Made by a program: the position numbers and the translations under genes. A DNA stretch of 64,000 bases from assembly GCF_964340395.1 (NCBI RefSeq), contig NC_135551.1, forward strand, positions 27,325,380 through 27,389,379, in the 5' to 3' direction. Below are positions 1 through 13,726 of this stretch, piece after piece (position 1 is the stretch's first letter; each line of letters starts with the position of its first letter). Below the pieces are notes generated by a model. It did no database searches and was not told the origin of the DNA. It saw only the letters and a program-made list of their open reading frames with translations. The stretch comes from Glandiceps talaboti (Eukaryota; Hemichordata; Enteropneusta; Spengelidae).

Positions 1-131
1 GGAGCACTACATTTCACAGTCTCGTCACCATTTCTATCTTCGCCTTCGTCATTAGGGTCGTCAAGTTGTTGTTGCTGTTCACGAAACTGGCGATTTTTCT
101 GCTTAGCACGTTCCTCTCTCGAGTACGGCAT
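1..131 (-). CDS. first coding exon of an unidentified gene (partial)
   Basis: On the minus strand an ATG at 131-129 opens a frame of 43 codons plus two bases that is still open at the window edge. It starts MPYSREERAKQKNRQFREQ and continues with a Gln run and an acidic Asp/Glu-rich stretch. Composition is charged and hydrophilic, with no signal peptide or membrane segment. Upstream (132-480) the sequence is non-repetitive and plausible as a promoter. I do not recognise the family. The exon could end inside the visible part if a GT near the edge is used as donor. Balanced codon use and the clean ATG favour coding, but the length is too short for certainty. Confidence 0.4.
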   Translation of the reverse strand, partial: MPYSREERAKQKNRQFREQQQQLDDPNDEGEDRNGDETVKCSA

Positions 132-1823
132 GATTTGGGTTGATTTGGAGTTTTTTTCTGCTCAGATTTTAGCTTATGGACGACGGGCTGAAAAGGTGTG
201 TTGTTGTTGTCGAGATATGTTTTTCTGCTGAACGTGCAAAAGGGGCGTGACCGGTCCCTGGAAATGTTGTCATTTTCATTCTACGATGAAGTCATCGAAT
301 TTGATTGGCTCGTCTCCATATAAATAGACTGTCTAACTCGATGTAAAATGTTTGTTTAGCTGACATAGAGTCGGTGATTGGTTGAAATCAATTATACGTC
401 TCCCCTAGGTTTTGAATGATTTTTTGACAGATTACGAGGATAGATGGTATGCATACTAGCATAGTGAACTAAACATTTTATATTGTGACCTAAATACTTG
501 CTAATAGTTGCACAAGGTTTGTTGTAAAGTGCAGCCTCAGGAAACAAAAAGTTGTCAGAAATAATACCCATCTGCTTCGAACGAGCGTTATAGAAATATT
601 GCTATGCAAATAAAAGCATTAATTGATGAGAAAAACAAAACTTGTCATTGCGTACACCACAATGCCCTCCCATAACCCCTGTCTCTATCCCCGACTTGTA
701 TAATTATGTGTGTGTTTACTGCGCGTAGGTGGAGGCAGAATTATTCGGATACCAGCTATTTTAAACATTTTTTTTGTAAAAACTTCAGAACGGCTCGCAA
801 CATAATACTACATATCGGAAAGGAACTATCTGAAATTAACAATAAATGAATATTTAAACGTTTGTAACGGCTGTTCACGATCAGAGTTGTTTACACGCAA
901 CGCTACGAGCAAGGGAACATGTATCATATTTTGTTTTGGCACGTTGCCAAACTTTCCGTAGTCGAGTCGAGCTCATGTGGTCTGTTGCTAACAGCACATA
1001 CATACGTAGTGTTCTGCAATGAAATCCTCCATTCTTATGCAAAATTAGATCATTTTGTCTGTGACACATTATTTCCGTATATTTGGATAATCTCGAGAGC
1101 ATGCTGTGTTGATTTTCTTCGAGGTGACAGTTACATAACTATGTTGTCGTTTGAGGTTTCCGAGTCGACTATCCAATTAACTATTGCCAGAGTGAAAGAG
1201 GCCTCAACAGCCGTGCTCAATAGTTTCGGCACAAATAGAATATCTCATCAAATCAAGCTTCTAGTATTTTTTAAAAATCTACTTGAAGTTGAAGCTACAC
1301 TCGTTATTTTCCAATCTTCAAATCTTCCAATGTATTATTTAATATATACCCGGTAATGATAAAAGCAAAGGCGTTCAAGAAAAATCTTACAAAGTCCTCC
1401 TAGACCGAGGCAAGCTATCATCACCAACACGAGAGGACCGCGCTGTGTTACTACATATACATGTATAATACTTAACTTTAGTAAATTTGGTTGCTACTAG
1501 TCTAGCAACAGGTGTTGTCAAATTTATTTTGATAGAACTTATACCCTTTCAATATCAAGTTTCATATTCTTGCCTGCATTTATGTATCATGGCATATCTT
1601 CATGCCACTTTCTTTCAAATCAGGTACATGATGAAGTACATAACTTCATAAGCAACTGCCCTACCAATTGCAATTCTTAAAACATGATAAGTGTCATCAT
1701 CAACATCAATGCATGAGAAAATGCATATATTAAAGCTCAGGTATATAGCTGAATAAACATTAAGGAAAGCAATCAGAACATAAATTATAATTTCACTATC
1801 CGAGGCCTTATACAATTTACCAA

Positions 1824-1824
<1 letters not shown>

Positions 1825-1882
<58 letters not shown>
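1825..1882. repeat. (TTGA)n microsatellite
   Basis: About 14 uninterrupted copies of TTGA. It reads as Ser-Ile-Asn-Gln repeats on the minus strand, which explains a spurious open frame there. Confidence 0.95.
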
Positions 1883-2125
1883 TCGTGATGGATACATTTG
1901 TTGGTCGTCAGACTGGACTTCAGAGAGAACCGGTTGACTTCAGTCACAATTGTTTCGTTGTCTGATTTGTGACCTCCGACCTCGGGATAAATGGATGACT
2001 TTGATTACTGGTTCAATGATTGATTGACTTATCGATCGATCAATTGATTGGTGACTCGATTTACGGAGAAGACCGGGGATAAAACCTCTGCAAAATGATC
2101 ATAATAATAATAAATTAATAATAAC

Positions 2126-2200
2126 TAATTGATTGATTGATTGATTAATCAATTAATTAATTAATCAATTACTTAATTTTAATTACTTAATTATTGACAA
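2126..2200. repeat. AT-rich TTGA/TTAA palindromic low-complexity tract
   Basis: Degenerate GATT/ATTA repeats that switch orientation (GATTGATT, then AATCAATT), giving a self-complementary AT-rich tract. Confidence 0.7.
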
Positions 2201-3024
2201 TCAATTAATTAACCAATCTTTGCTTCCATTGACTTTTTGACGTCTATTTATCAGATAAACGTTCAGTCCTGAATTGTCGAGAGTGAAATACCAACAGTGA
2301 TGATGTAATAATCAACTGCATATCACGAGATATATGAAGGGAAAGTTGGCTATCCGATCAATACGGGTATTTACAGTACATAGTTTCGTCATTTTCATTC
2401 TGACGTATCACTATCGGTAGTAGTGCTAAATCTAATTACAGCCATTGTATTATTTATACGTGACACAAATCCATCAGCTGTGTTGATTTCTGATCAACAA
2501 ATTTGATAAAGCTTAAATTGTAAGAATCTGGTTGTGAACTACAACTAGTTCAAGTATTCTAGATAGACTGAATATCGATTTCCTCATATTTCATGTCAGT
2601 GTGAAGTTTGAATGATTTAATATTATCACTTCGTTGGTACAGAAAACGTTCCATTCGTTCGTTCGTTCTTTAGATATAGAAATAGGTTGAATTAATGGCG
2701 ACACATCGGACGTGCTATAGGACACCCTGTTGCTGTTTATAACTGAACTCACGGTGACCCGACCTAGATCTGGAGTTGATCCCGACAAGTTGATCACGTG
2801 ATAAGGCTTACAGCGCTCAGGAAGTGTCAGTGGTCATGTGATATAAAGAGACGTCATGTCTATGCAAACACGTGTCATTTTCTTGGATATATGTCACAGT
2901 TTGTGTCGTTTACTTGGAACGACAGTTAAGAATGACCGACGATTTTACTTTGCGTACGCATAAGTTCACCATGCGTGCCGCTTGCAGTATGGAATCATTC
3001 GATTTTTAATTGACTTTTATTTTA

Positions 3025-3054
3025 AGTGTGTGTGTGTGTGTGTGGGGGGGGGGG
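3025..3054. repeat. (GT)n followed by a G run
   Basis: About ten GT dinucleotides followed by an uninterrupted run of about eleven G. Confidence 0.9.
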
Positions 3055-4397
3055 CTCTACTGTTTCAAACAGTTTCATTTTTTAAGTATAATTCACACAT
3101 TTCACATCTATTAAGACTTCGTCGTAAACCACAGCCGCTTTTACTGGTACCGTCCAAGAAGTTTTGTATGTCGCGGAACAGAGTCGCGGAAGAAATAGCA
3201 GCTCTGGTTTGCGAGAATGGCATTAGAATGACAAGTTGCACTCAACTCTGGACTTAAAATCTAATTTACGTTTCTATTTTAACTGTAACAATTCAAATTA
3301 ATCTTAAATACATTTTTGCTGACACTTCAGCGTTTGATGTCAAAGTGCAAAATTGGATTTGATTTGGGAGAGGGAAATTACTTGTCAGGCAAATAGCCTG
3401 ATAGAGCGGAATGGGAATACCATCCAGCATGTTTTGGCTCACACATAAGAAGCTTAGTACGTACTTTAACTGCATCACAGGATACAACTACTTGCCTACC
3501 CATTCTCGCAAGATAGAGTACATCATATTACTGCTGAAGTGCGTCTTGGACAGTGCCGTAAAAGAGGCTAGCTGTGATTTACGACGATGGCCTGTACCAC
3601 GATGACCTGTACGATAATACACATACATGACGTATGTTCATACAATATATTACTTGACTGGGAATAAAATATTTAAAAAATGCAATTAGTAACATTTCCT
3701 AAAATATGACACGCATGTAACTTTAATTTAAAATATATTCAATGTGAAAACCCTGTAAATATCAAAGTACATATTCACAATCACATACTACTTCGCGACG
3801 TCGAGTCACTCCTACGTACGAAACGCAACTCCGCATTTCCTGTCACTTCAAATAAGATGTCATGTCATAAATTTGGTACTTAATTGTACAAATGAAACAG
3901 AAAATATGGATATTTGCAGTTAGCTAATCGCGATTCATGTCTGCAGGACGAATAATTATGGTACACTGACTGTTGTTGGCATTTGACGGGAAAACAGCTG
4001 GAAAAGGGTAATTTCTTGACCCTCGAGATTTAATATCATCAACACCAATTATCAGACTAGATGCATCTAATATTTCATCCCAGTCAACTGAGTTATGTTC
4101 CGTTTTGCACCATAGGATAGGACCAGTCAAGGCCTTGCAATTGTCTCAACTCCAGGAATAAAAAGAATTTTTTCTTTGAGCACAGGAGGGCGCTGTTTGG
4201 TATTCGCAATGTCACAAACCACAAATACTGTTCATTTAACCATGTCAATGTTTATTTTCCCAAAACGGATATTAATACTTCGCATCACCGACAAATACAC
4301 ATCAACCATATATTAAAACCTAATATATTAATATGCAACATTTTTTGTCAAAAATGACCAGCAAATCCCCAGCTATCTCCAAGAATTAAGCCATTCT

Positions 4398-4717
4398 TGT
4401 GGCCATATGGATGAGGATTTGGGCATTTATTTTTTAATTTTTAATCTATAAAACAATTTTATCATGAATTCCTATATAAAAAATCAATGAGAAACAACAA
4501 ATGCCAAGTCCTTCTTTGTAACTCAATAAATGTGTAATATCTCTGTTAATATATGTACAATAAACTTTTTATACATTGTTTACCTTTTTGCAATGAGTTG
4601 CAAACACAGACTTTGTCAATGTTTTCATTTTGATTTTTCAAGTAGGAAGCCATGATAAAATTGTTTTATAAATTAAAAATCCAAAATAAATACCAATCAC
4701 TCATACACATGGCCACT
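4398..4717. mobile_element. foldback (MITE-like) element, diverged copy
   Basis: The two ends are inverted copies beginning GTGGCCATATGGATGAG on the left and ending in a diverged complement (CATACACATGGCCAC) on the right. The arms run inward through T-rich sequence matching the element at 22230-22583. No transposase is present, so this is a non-autonomous element. The arms are less perfect than in the 22230 copy, suggesting an older insertion. Confidence 0.6.
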
Positions 4718-7017
4718 GTAAACTTTACCCTCCTCATAGGCATATATAGTGAATTAGACATGGTATACAGTGAGTTAAGACATTTACTAGTACCATGTAA
4801 AGCTGATATTGTACAGATAATGATGACATGCATCATTTGGCTTCCACTAGTTATCAAGTTAACATAACCAAAATTAATACATATTTAGGCAAGTTTCTGA
4901 ACCCAGGCCATTTATTCCTTTGTAGACATTAATAACCAATATTCCATACTGCTATTGATTTTAAGCCATCCAAATGAAAATTAGAAATGTATATTGAGTC
5001 CTGTAACATAAATTTAAGTGTTGTTGTATTTGTGTTAAGTCTTTGAAAGATAACATAAGATAAACCAAAACATTAAAAATACCAAAAAAAGAAAATACTT
5101 TGAAAATGGTGATCACTATAAATATGATGATGATAAATACTACATAAATTTTGATTTAATATCACACTCTTTATTCCTTTCATTTTTTATCACTAGTGTA
5201 TTGTTTTGTTGCAACCACTAAAATACACTGAAAGAGTCGTTTTTTACACTCCACATTCAGTATTAAAGTGACAGCAACATGGAACACAAACAACAAATCT
5301 TTCATTCAAATCCAGTCTGATGGTGCCCCCCCCCCCCTTTCCCTTAGATTTTGATCACTTTGTGTTTTCAACAGAGTAAGATAAACGGTGTTATTAAGCC
5401 CTAAACCAATCTTCTCTTGTTGCAATGTGTTAGCAATTGCTACATTCTGTATTGACATTAGAGCTGGCTCATATGGCGGTGCAACACATCTTAGCTTACA
5501 CACTAGGTTTCAAGAACAATGGCAATAACTTAATTGGCGACATATTTGTCTTCAAGTGTGGATAGATGAAATTGACATGTCAGTCACTTCTCTTTACTTC
5601 AACAATGCATGCATCAAGCCACCAGCATCCTGATAATGTACATAGAGAACCCTGGTTAAAAACATAGAACACCCCACTGTGTCCTTAGTCTACACATCCT
5701 TGGCTACACTATATGTGGCTCCTTTCCCAGGCGAGGCAAATTAGGGAATTAATACCGGGTTGCCCCTAACAACCTTGGGGATGCAGTTGCATAAGGAATA
5801 CCATCAAGTTATCACCACAAAAGGAGCTGTGGTATTAGTAGGATGTACAACTCAGTGTTCACACACTTTGTTCTATATCCTTTCAAAATACTAAGTCTGT
5901 GTCCTCATCTCTCTTTAATGCATTTCATTACAGTATATAAACATATTTGACAACTGACATGTATAAATCCAATAGAGGTGTGTAGACACATCTCTACATC
6001 TCTGTAGTCACATCTGTACACCAAAGACAGCAACACTTATGAACACTGTGCCCTATGTCACTATGACCACTACATCAAGACTTACAAAGACTTTGCCTTA
6101 TGTGTTGTTTACCATTGCTATTGTGTGTTATGAATGTCAAGCAAGCTGAACAAAATGAACAATGACATTAGGATTGGATGGCATTTGATGAAATGGTTAT
6201 ACAGTTCTCATCAAATGTAACTGTTATCCTCTGATGTCTCTGCACTGTTCTTTTGATGCAACTTTTTCCCAGCATGGAAATTTAAAGCAGTCTCAGGTTG
6301 AGATGGATGAGCTGTCTATTGCCTGTCTACTTTGGTGAGCTTGAGTCAGCATGTTTTCTTTGATCTGGGCTGTGGGTAATAATATTCCCTGAGGAACTTG
6401 TGATAAAAATACTCGGTGTAGTATAATAGTTTTATCATTGTATCCCTTATAATAATACAATAAAGCAAACAATTGAATGAATGACTACAACAATTCTGTG
6501 GGTGTAAATAATAATGTCCGATTTAAAATATCAGTTATAGGCCACAATTGCTGTAGTTCTGCAAGTCTGAAATTCTCGGTACCTGTACTAGTATTTTACC
6601 TCATGCTAGAGGGTCAAAATAGAACAAGAATGTTGACTTGTTCTCCAGTTCACCTATACCATTTAATTGCATGTGTTGTGCACAGAGTTGAAATTATGTT
6701 GACCTAGAAATTGAATGATTGTTATTTTTATGATGCGCATAGGTAATAAAATTCTATTTCACATAATAAGAATTATTACTTACAAGCTACGTGACAAAAT
6801 ACATTTGTGTTTCTACTTACTTGAGTAGTCTCTCCAGTGAAATATCTGTTTACAGATCACAAGTACAACATGGATGTATTTATGTTGGAAAAAATCATTG
6901 ACACTGATATTGCCAAAACGAATGGTGCTGTATTTGAAATGAAATTAACTTGTTTACATTTTTGCAATATTCACTTCTAACCATAATGTGTCATGTTAAA
7001 CAGCATGCATTTGAATT

Positions 7018-7288
7018 GATATCTATGAATAAAATAGAATAATGTACACCTATTGTGTCATTGTCTATCTTTGAATGCAACAGAAGAGCATATATCTTGA
7101 GTATGTATACTATCCTATCTACTACTACTACTACTACAGTGAAAATATATGTATATATACTGTAGTACGTAGTAGTAGTGGATAGGATAGTAAACATACT
7201 CAAGATATGCTCTTCTATTACATTCAAAGAGAACCAATGACACAATAGGTGTACATTATTCTATTTTATTCATATTTTCATAGATATC
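7018..7288. mobile_element. 270-bp near-perfect palindrome (foldback/MITE-like)
   Basis: GATATCTATGA at 7018 is the exact reverse complement of TCATAGATATC at 7278-7288. The arms continue inward over more than 100 bp with few mismatches (for example AGAGCATAT...TTGAGTATG against CATACTCAAGATATGCTCT). A short centre contains TACTAC repeats and TA-rich sequence. There is no coding content. Confidence 0.75.
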
Positions 7289-8621
7289 GGTTCAAGTGCC
7301 TGTGTGTGAAATAGCATGCAAAATTCTGTTTTCTTTTCACTGGTAAAAGGTAAAATAACAGTTAATTACAACAATATTGCTCTGTATACTTTACATACTA
7401 ATAGCATAACCATTTTGAATATTAAATTCCACACCACATGAGTAGTATACTCCTGGCCTATTTGCATATGATCTATGACCTTTCATATGACCTATGACCT
7501 CCTCCAAGACAATAGAATTGTCAATGAGAAACGTTTTACTTCAAGCTCAGTCTACAGTCGATGGGTTGCCAATGGTGACAATCAACAATACATGCCAAAA
7601 TATTCAAATTCTAGCATCACAGTGTATAAGTAATATGTCATTTTGTGCTCTCCAATTGTACTTTAATATGGTGAAGGAATTAGTCTATCCTTGCTAACAA
7701 TCATATTTCATTCAGTATTTGGTCTAAAAATACTGTAAATAAATCATTCATAATACCATCTCCTAGAACTGTAAGATTAACAATACAATACTTTCTAATC
7801 ATTTCTTCCTTCCCATAACTTTGCAACTGAGTCATATTCTATGCATCCCATTTGAGCCATATACACCATGGTAACTAACATATCATTAATTTCAGAATTC
7901 TATGTGATGTATAAATGACTATGATTGTTGATAAGCTTGACGTTCGGTAAAGTGGCCGTATATTTCAATTCTGTGATGGTAATAATACTATCAATGATAT
8001 TTCAATGTTCCAAAATGCATCAGATACAGTGACCAAAGATTAGTCTGGATGCCAACGTGGTTTCTATCTAAATCATGGTAAGGTATAAATGGTTAGGAAC
8101 TAGACGACCAAAGAAAGGCTAGTCTGTAAGATATGATGTGTTATGTCACCCTATCAGCTCCTGCTTCATGTGAAAGAGAATACTGATGAGAGCTAAAAGA
8201 CACAACATATCTCACAATCTAAGGATACGCAATATAAATGAACTACTACATCAATACAAAGCCACCCCTTCTTTCAATATTACTCTAGTATGTGCAACAC
8301 AAGGTGTGTAATACATTGTACAATCAACTTTAAACATTTCAACCGATGGAACAAATCTTTTTGGAAATAAAACTATACCAACATAATATTAAATTAGACA
8401 AGACCTCACAAGTCTAACAACATAAAGAATGTGATAAATAAATGCTAAACTTGCCAATTTTTTATAATTCTAGATTTCCATTGTTAGAAAAGTAACCACT
8501 TGAAGCTGTGTCTTCAGCTGGTAGCCATGTTGTGTTGTGCATTGTGGGTATATGCAAATGAGGGGACCCTATTTCTTAGGAATGTAAATAATTAACATAT
8601 TTGTTTGTATTGGTACATAAA

Positions 8622-11600
8622 TTAGGATTCTTCTAACATCTGGTTTATTTCCTCTTCCCATTGTTCATTATCACCACCACCATCTCCTTCAACAACTTCA
8701 TATTCCTAGAAAGAGAAAAAATATCCCTCCTGGTTGACTAAAATAGTTAATTTTCAAGTTAAAGATGCCCTGTATGAGATCATCACTTATGTGGTTACTT
8801 TTTGCCTTGTTTGTCTCATTACCAATATGTACACCTAAAAATTAGAACCCACGACAAAATTTGATATAAGCTGAGACCTTTAACTGGAAACTGTACACTG
8901 CATGTCAGATGACGCTGTTTATAATGATCACATTTAATACAAAGCTACGTCATTACACTTTTACTAGGAATAACAGTCAGCTGAACTACAAAATGGTATT
9001 TACCTGAAGTTCCTGTTGAAGTTCTTTTTCCCATTCTGGTACTTCATCTTCATCATCTAATAAACAAAATCATTAATAATGATAAAGTTACCTATTTAGA
9101 ATCTAGTTTTGAAGCAACTATGTAGCTTTCATCTGAATCTCTCAGACGTCATCAGTGTTATGATGTTACATAGTCTGTTCAAAACTAGATTCCAAAATGG
9201 GAATTTTATCACTAATACTACATAAAATGGGAGTCAAGTATCACTTTCTATTCTAATAGACAAAAGCATAACAGTAATTACTTCAATAATGAATTAACAT
9301 TTTCTTCAGCCACCCTCAAACGTTTCATTTTTGGCCCAAAATGAAGCTGAGCCATGACATACTTTTTGAAGAGGCTGTACAATTTAACTGCATCTCCCCT
9401 CACAAGACAAAGACACGGTACAGATCAGTCTTTAGATTCTCTCTGAAGGTGTTAGGTGAACGTTTTTGCCATAATTCTAATGGTAATTTCTTCCATAATG
9501 AAGTGCAGCACATGAGAAAGACTGAGTGTCAGCAATATGACACTAACTTGTAATTGGGTTCATGCAATAGACATTTGGCAGATGATCAAAGTGTTGGCGG
9601 TTGGGAGTTGGGGTTGGTTTCATGCATATGATCTCATAAGTAAGTGTAAGTCCATTAAGTTGATTTGTAGCTGATGCTCAGGAGTTTGAATTCAATTCTA
9701 TACTGTACGTACAGCTAGTGTACCTCCTTCTTAAGGATGGGTGTTCTGAGTTCACCTTTCTTGTAACCATAGTAACAAAACTAACCTTTTTTATCCTCCT
9801 CATCTTTTTTCTCCATTCCTAGCTGTTCCATACCCTTTTGTATATCAGCTTGGTCCAGGTTGGAGTTAAAAGCATCACTAATAAATTCATTTGTGGGACT
9901 GTCTGGTGGCATGTCATCTTCGTAATTTTTACTTTTCTCACCAGTCTCAGCAATATCAATTGCTTGTGAATGGTTGGAATCTATGAAATAAATGACAACA
10001 TCATTGGGAATAATCAAGTCTCTACATTTTGCAAATTAACTATTATATATACTTGATGAGAATTTTCCTTTATCCAGGATAAAACTATAGATTACATTGC
10101 ATTTATTATTTTACATCAAACCTCAAATAAAGCCCTCTCCTCAGCCTCCATTGAGAGTGGCATCATTGAGTCATCACACCAGACATGAGGCATTCAGTTG
10201 CTAGTTGTAAGCCATCAGATGACAGCCTTGCACCATTAACCTACGGGCCAAGCACCTACACGTAGACAAAGTGTCAAACTTGCAATTCCTCTCATACTGA
10301 GCAGAATTACTGTTCCTTCACTCACCATCTTCAAATTTATGTATTAACCATAATATTGCCTTTGGAAACACTGCAAACTGTCCATTCTCAGTACTTATAC
10401 CAATGTGCAAACAAGTTAGACAATCTGTTGTTTCTAAACAAATACTCCCCTGGTAGAGAGAGAGGATTAACAAGTAAATATGGCCTATCAAAGTTTATAA
10501 AATAACAGTTGTCTCACCTTTTTCTGTTGATGATCTTCTTGAACTTGATCTACTTGTATTTGAGGTCTCACCTGTTGATCAAATTCAACTCAATTATAAC
10601 ACTGTCTGTATTGTTAAAGTGCAGAAGCAGACCAACAATATGGTGAGTGGTACATGTTGGAATCTGAGCTTAAAGTGGCACAAGTTGAGTTTATAAGCTA
10701 TTTACTCAACTGAGAATATTTACATAAAACCTTGATTTAGCTATTCTAGTATAGTGATGCATGTCTTCTATAACATCACAATTGCCTTCTGACATTGCTA
10801 GAACAGTTCACTGCCTAGTATAGATTCTTCAACATTTTTAGATACGTATAAAAAATTACATCATCAGATCGTTTATATGTTATATCTTAATAACAGGTTT
10901 GAGTTCAGTCAATTGTAAATGACAATTACGTATACTTCAGTATGTAGAATACTATGAGTGACTTTTAAATACACAACATAAATCTTGATCCAAAAGTGTA
11001 AAAAAACAGCTTGTGCCCCTTAAAGAACTGTGATGGCTGTGACAATCTGACAAATCTGTGGTAACAAACCAACATCTTTATTATGAAAATTAACCAATGT
11101 ATAAATTCAATACAGAACATTCTACAGTATAGTAACTACATACATACCACTGGTTTTTGCTGCTAGTGACGTTAGCTGAGAACATACATACCAGTTTCAT
11201 TCTACTGTACAGTAACTACATACATACCAGTTTCATTCTACTGTACAGTAACTACATACATACCAGTTTCATTCTACTGTACAGTAACTACATACATACC
11301 AGTTTCATTCTACTGTACAGTAACTACATACATACCAGTTTCATTCTACTGTACAGTAACTACATACATACCAGCTTCATTCTACAGTACAGTAACTACA
11401 CACATACCAGTTTCATTCTACTGTACAGTAACTACATACATACCAGTTTCATTCTACTGTACAGTAACTACATACATACCAGCTTCATTCTACAGTACAG
11501 TAACTACACACATACCAGTTTCATTCTACTGTACAGTAATTACATACATACCAGTTTCATTCTACTGTACAGTAATTACATACATACCAGTTTCATTCTA

Positions 11601-13663
11601 CTGTACAGTAATTACATACATACCAGAGTCATTCTACAGTACAGTAACTACACACATACCAGCTTCATTCTACAGTACAGTAACTACACACATACCAGTT
11701 TCATTCTACTGTACAGTAATTACATACATACCAGTTTCATTCTACTGTACAGTAACTACATACATACCAGCTTCATTCTACAGTACAGTAACTACACACA
11801 TACCAGTTTCATTCTACTGTACAGTAATTACATACATACCAGTTTCATTCTACTGTACAGTAACTACATACATACCAGTTTCATTCTACTGTACAGTAAC
11901 TACATACATACCAGTTTCATTCTACTGTACAGTAACTACATACATACCAGTTTCATTCTACTGTACAGTAACTACATACATACCAGTTTCATTCTTCTGT
12001 ACAGTAATTACACACATACCAGTTTCATTCTACTGTACAGTAACTACATACATACCAGTTTCATTCTACAGTACAGTAACTACATACATACCAGTTTCAT
12101 TCTACAGTACAGTAACTACATACATACCAGTTTCATTCTTCTGTACAGTAATTACATACATACCAGTTTCATTCTACAGTACAGTAACTACATACACACC
12201 AGTTTCATTCTACAGTACAGTAACTACATACATACCGGTTTCATTCTACTGTACAGTAACTACATACATACCAGTTTCATTCTACTGTACAGTAACTACA
12301 TACATACCAGTTTCATTCTACTGTACAGTAACTACATACACACCAGTTTCATTCTACAGTACAGTAACTACATACATACCAGTTTCATTCTACTGTACAG
12401 TAACTACATACACACCAGTTTCATTCTACAGTATAGTAACTACATACATACCGGTTTCATTCTACTGTACAGTAACTACATACATACCAGTTTCATTCTA
12501 CAGTACAGTAACTACATACATACCAGTTTAATTCTACTGTACAGTAACTACATACATACCAGTTTCATTCTACAGTATAGTAACTACATACATACCGGTT
12601 TCATTCTACTGTACAGTAACTACATACATACCAGTTTCATTCTACTGTACAGTAACTACATACATACCAGTTTCATTCTACAGTATAGTAACTACATACA
12701 TACCAGTTTCATTCTACTGTACAGTAACTACATACATACCAGTTTCATTCTACTGTACAGTAATTACATACATACCAGTTTCATTCTACTGTACAGTAAC
12801 TACATACATACCAGTTTCATTCTACAGAATAGTAACTACATACATACCAGTTTCTGCTGCTAGCGATGTTAGCTGGGAAGACTGTTTTATAAGAGACACC
12901 CTGTAGAAGTAATTGCGCCAGAAATTGTGCTCATTGATCCTGGAAAAAGACAGATGAAGAAAAAATGTGTTTATAATGAAAAAAATCTTATTTTTCTCCA
13001 CTAAGAGTGTTCACAATATTCTGTATACGTCAAGACCATGTATCTTCAGAGTTTGTAATTTTTCAAGAGAAAGGCTAACATGTGCTTTTCTGCAGATATT
13101 AACAGCATTATAATTATACACAAAGCTCCAGCCTATATACGTGACCTACTCCGGATTTGTGTGATATGTATGTTTTTGTTTTGTTTTGTTTTCCTTTGTT
13201 GTTGTTGTTGTTTTTTCTCTCTGAGGACAAAACTCGATTAGTTGTTCGTCAACTATTTTTGCCCTCATTAAAATAAAGTATTTTTATTATCAAAGTATTA
13301 TTACTCTATAGACTTACACATCAAGGCATTTACTTTGTTTAGCTAACAGGAGTCTGCAGCTTACAACGCAATTCAAGAACATGACATATGGTGGCACCAT
13401 GGCTGTGTTTTTTCAAACTACAGTCCTAAACTTTTGAATCCTATAGCACTGGACATACAACAAGCTTCAAATCAGGATATTTTCAGTAGCAAATTTAAGA
13501 CATATATTCAAGTAGGTGAAGTGACCAAATTTAACACCCTTGAATAGAACTATGGTTTTGGAGTCTTGTGTGATTGAAATACTTTATGACTGACTGACTG
13601 ACTGACTGACTGACTGACTGACTGACTGACTGACTGATTGACAGACTGACTGACTGACTGACT

Positions 13664-13694
<31 letters not shown>

Positions 13695-13695
13695 A

Positions 13696-13726
<31 letters not shown>

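Larger units (their letters stand above)
132..8621. other. gene-free stretch; repeats and foldbacks only
   Basis: I find no exon with a recognisable protein and good splice sites on either strand here. Short open frames exist (for example 919-1356 plus) but they are AT-rich, unlike any family I know, and lack splice context. The stretch holds a (TTGA)n array, an AT-rich palindromic tract, a GT/G tract, two foldback elements (4398-4717 and 7018-7288) and a C-run near 5327. The right part may include a SYAP1 3' UTR, since that gene ends at 8622 on the minus strand, but I could not fix its polyadenylation site. Confidence 0.5.

Noticed and set aside
919-1356. 145-codon plus-strand open frame
   Set aside because: Starts by chance in AT-rich sequence, no recognisable family, no splice sites, Cys/Phe-rich composition like random translation.
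11157-12863. 568-codon plus-strand open frame of 12-residue repeats
   Set aside because: It is the 36-bp minisatellite read in a frame without stops. The region is an intron of SYAP1 on the other strand.
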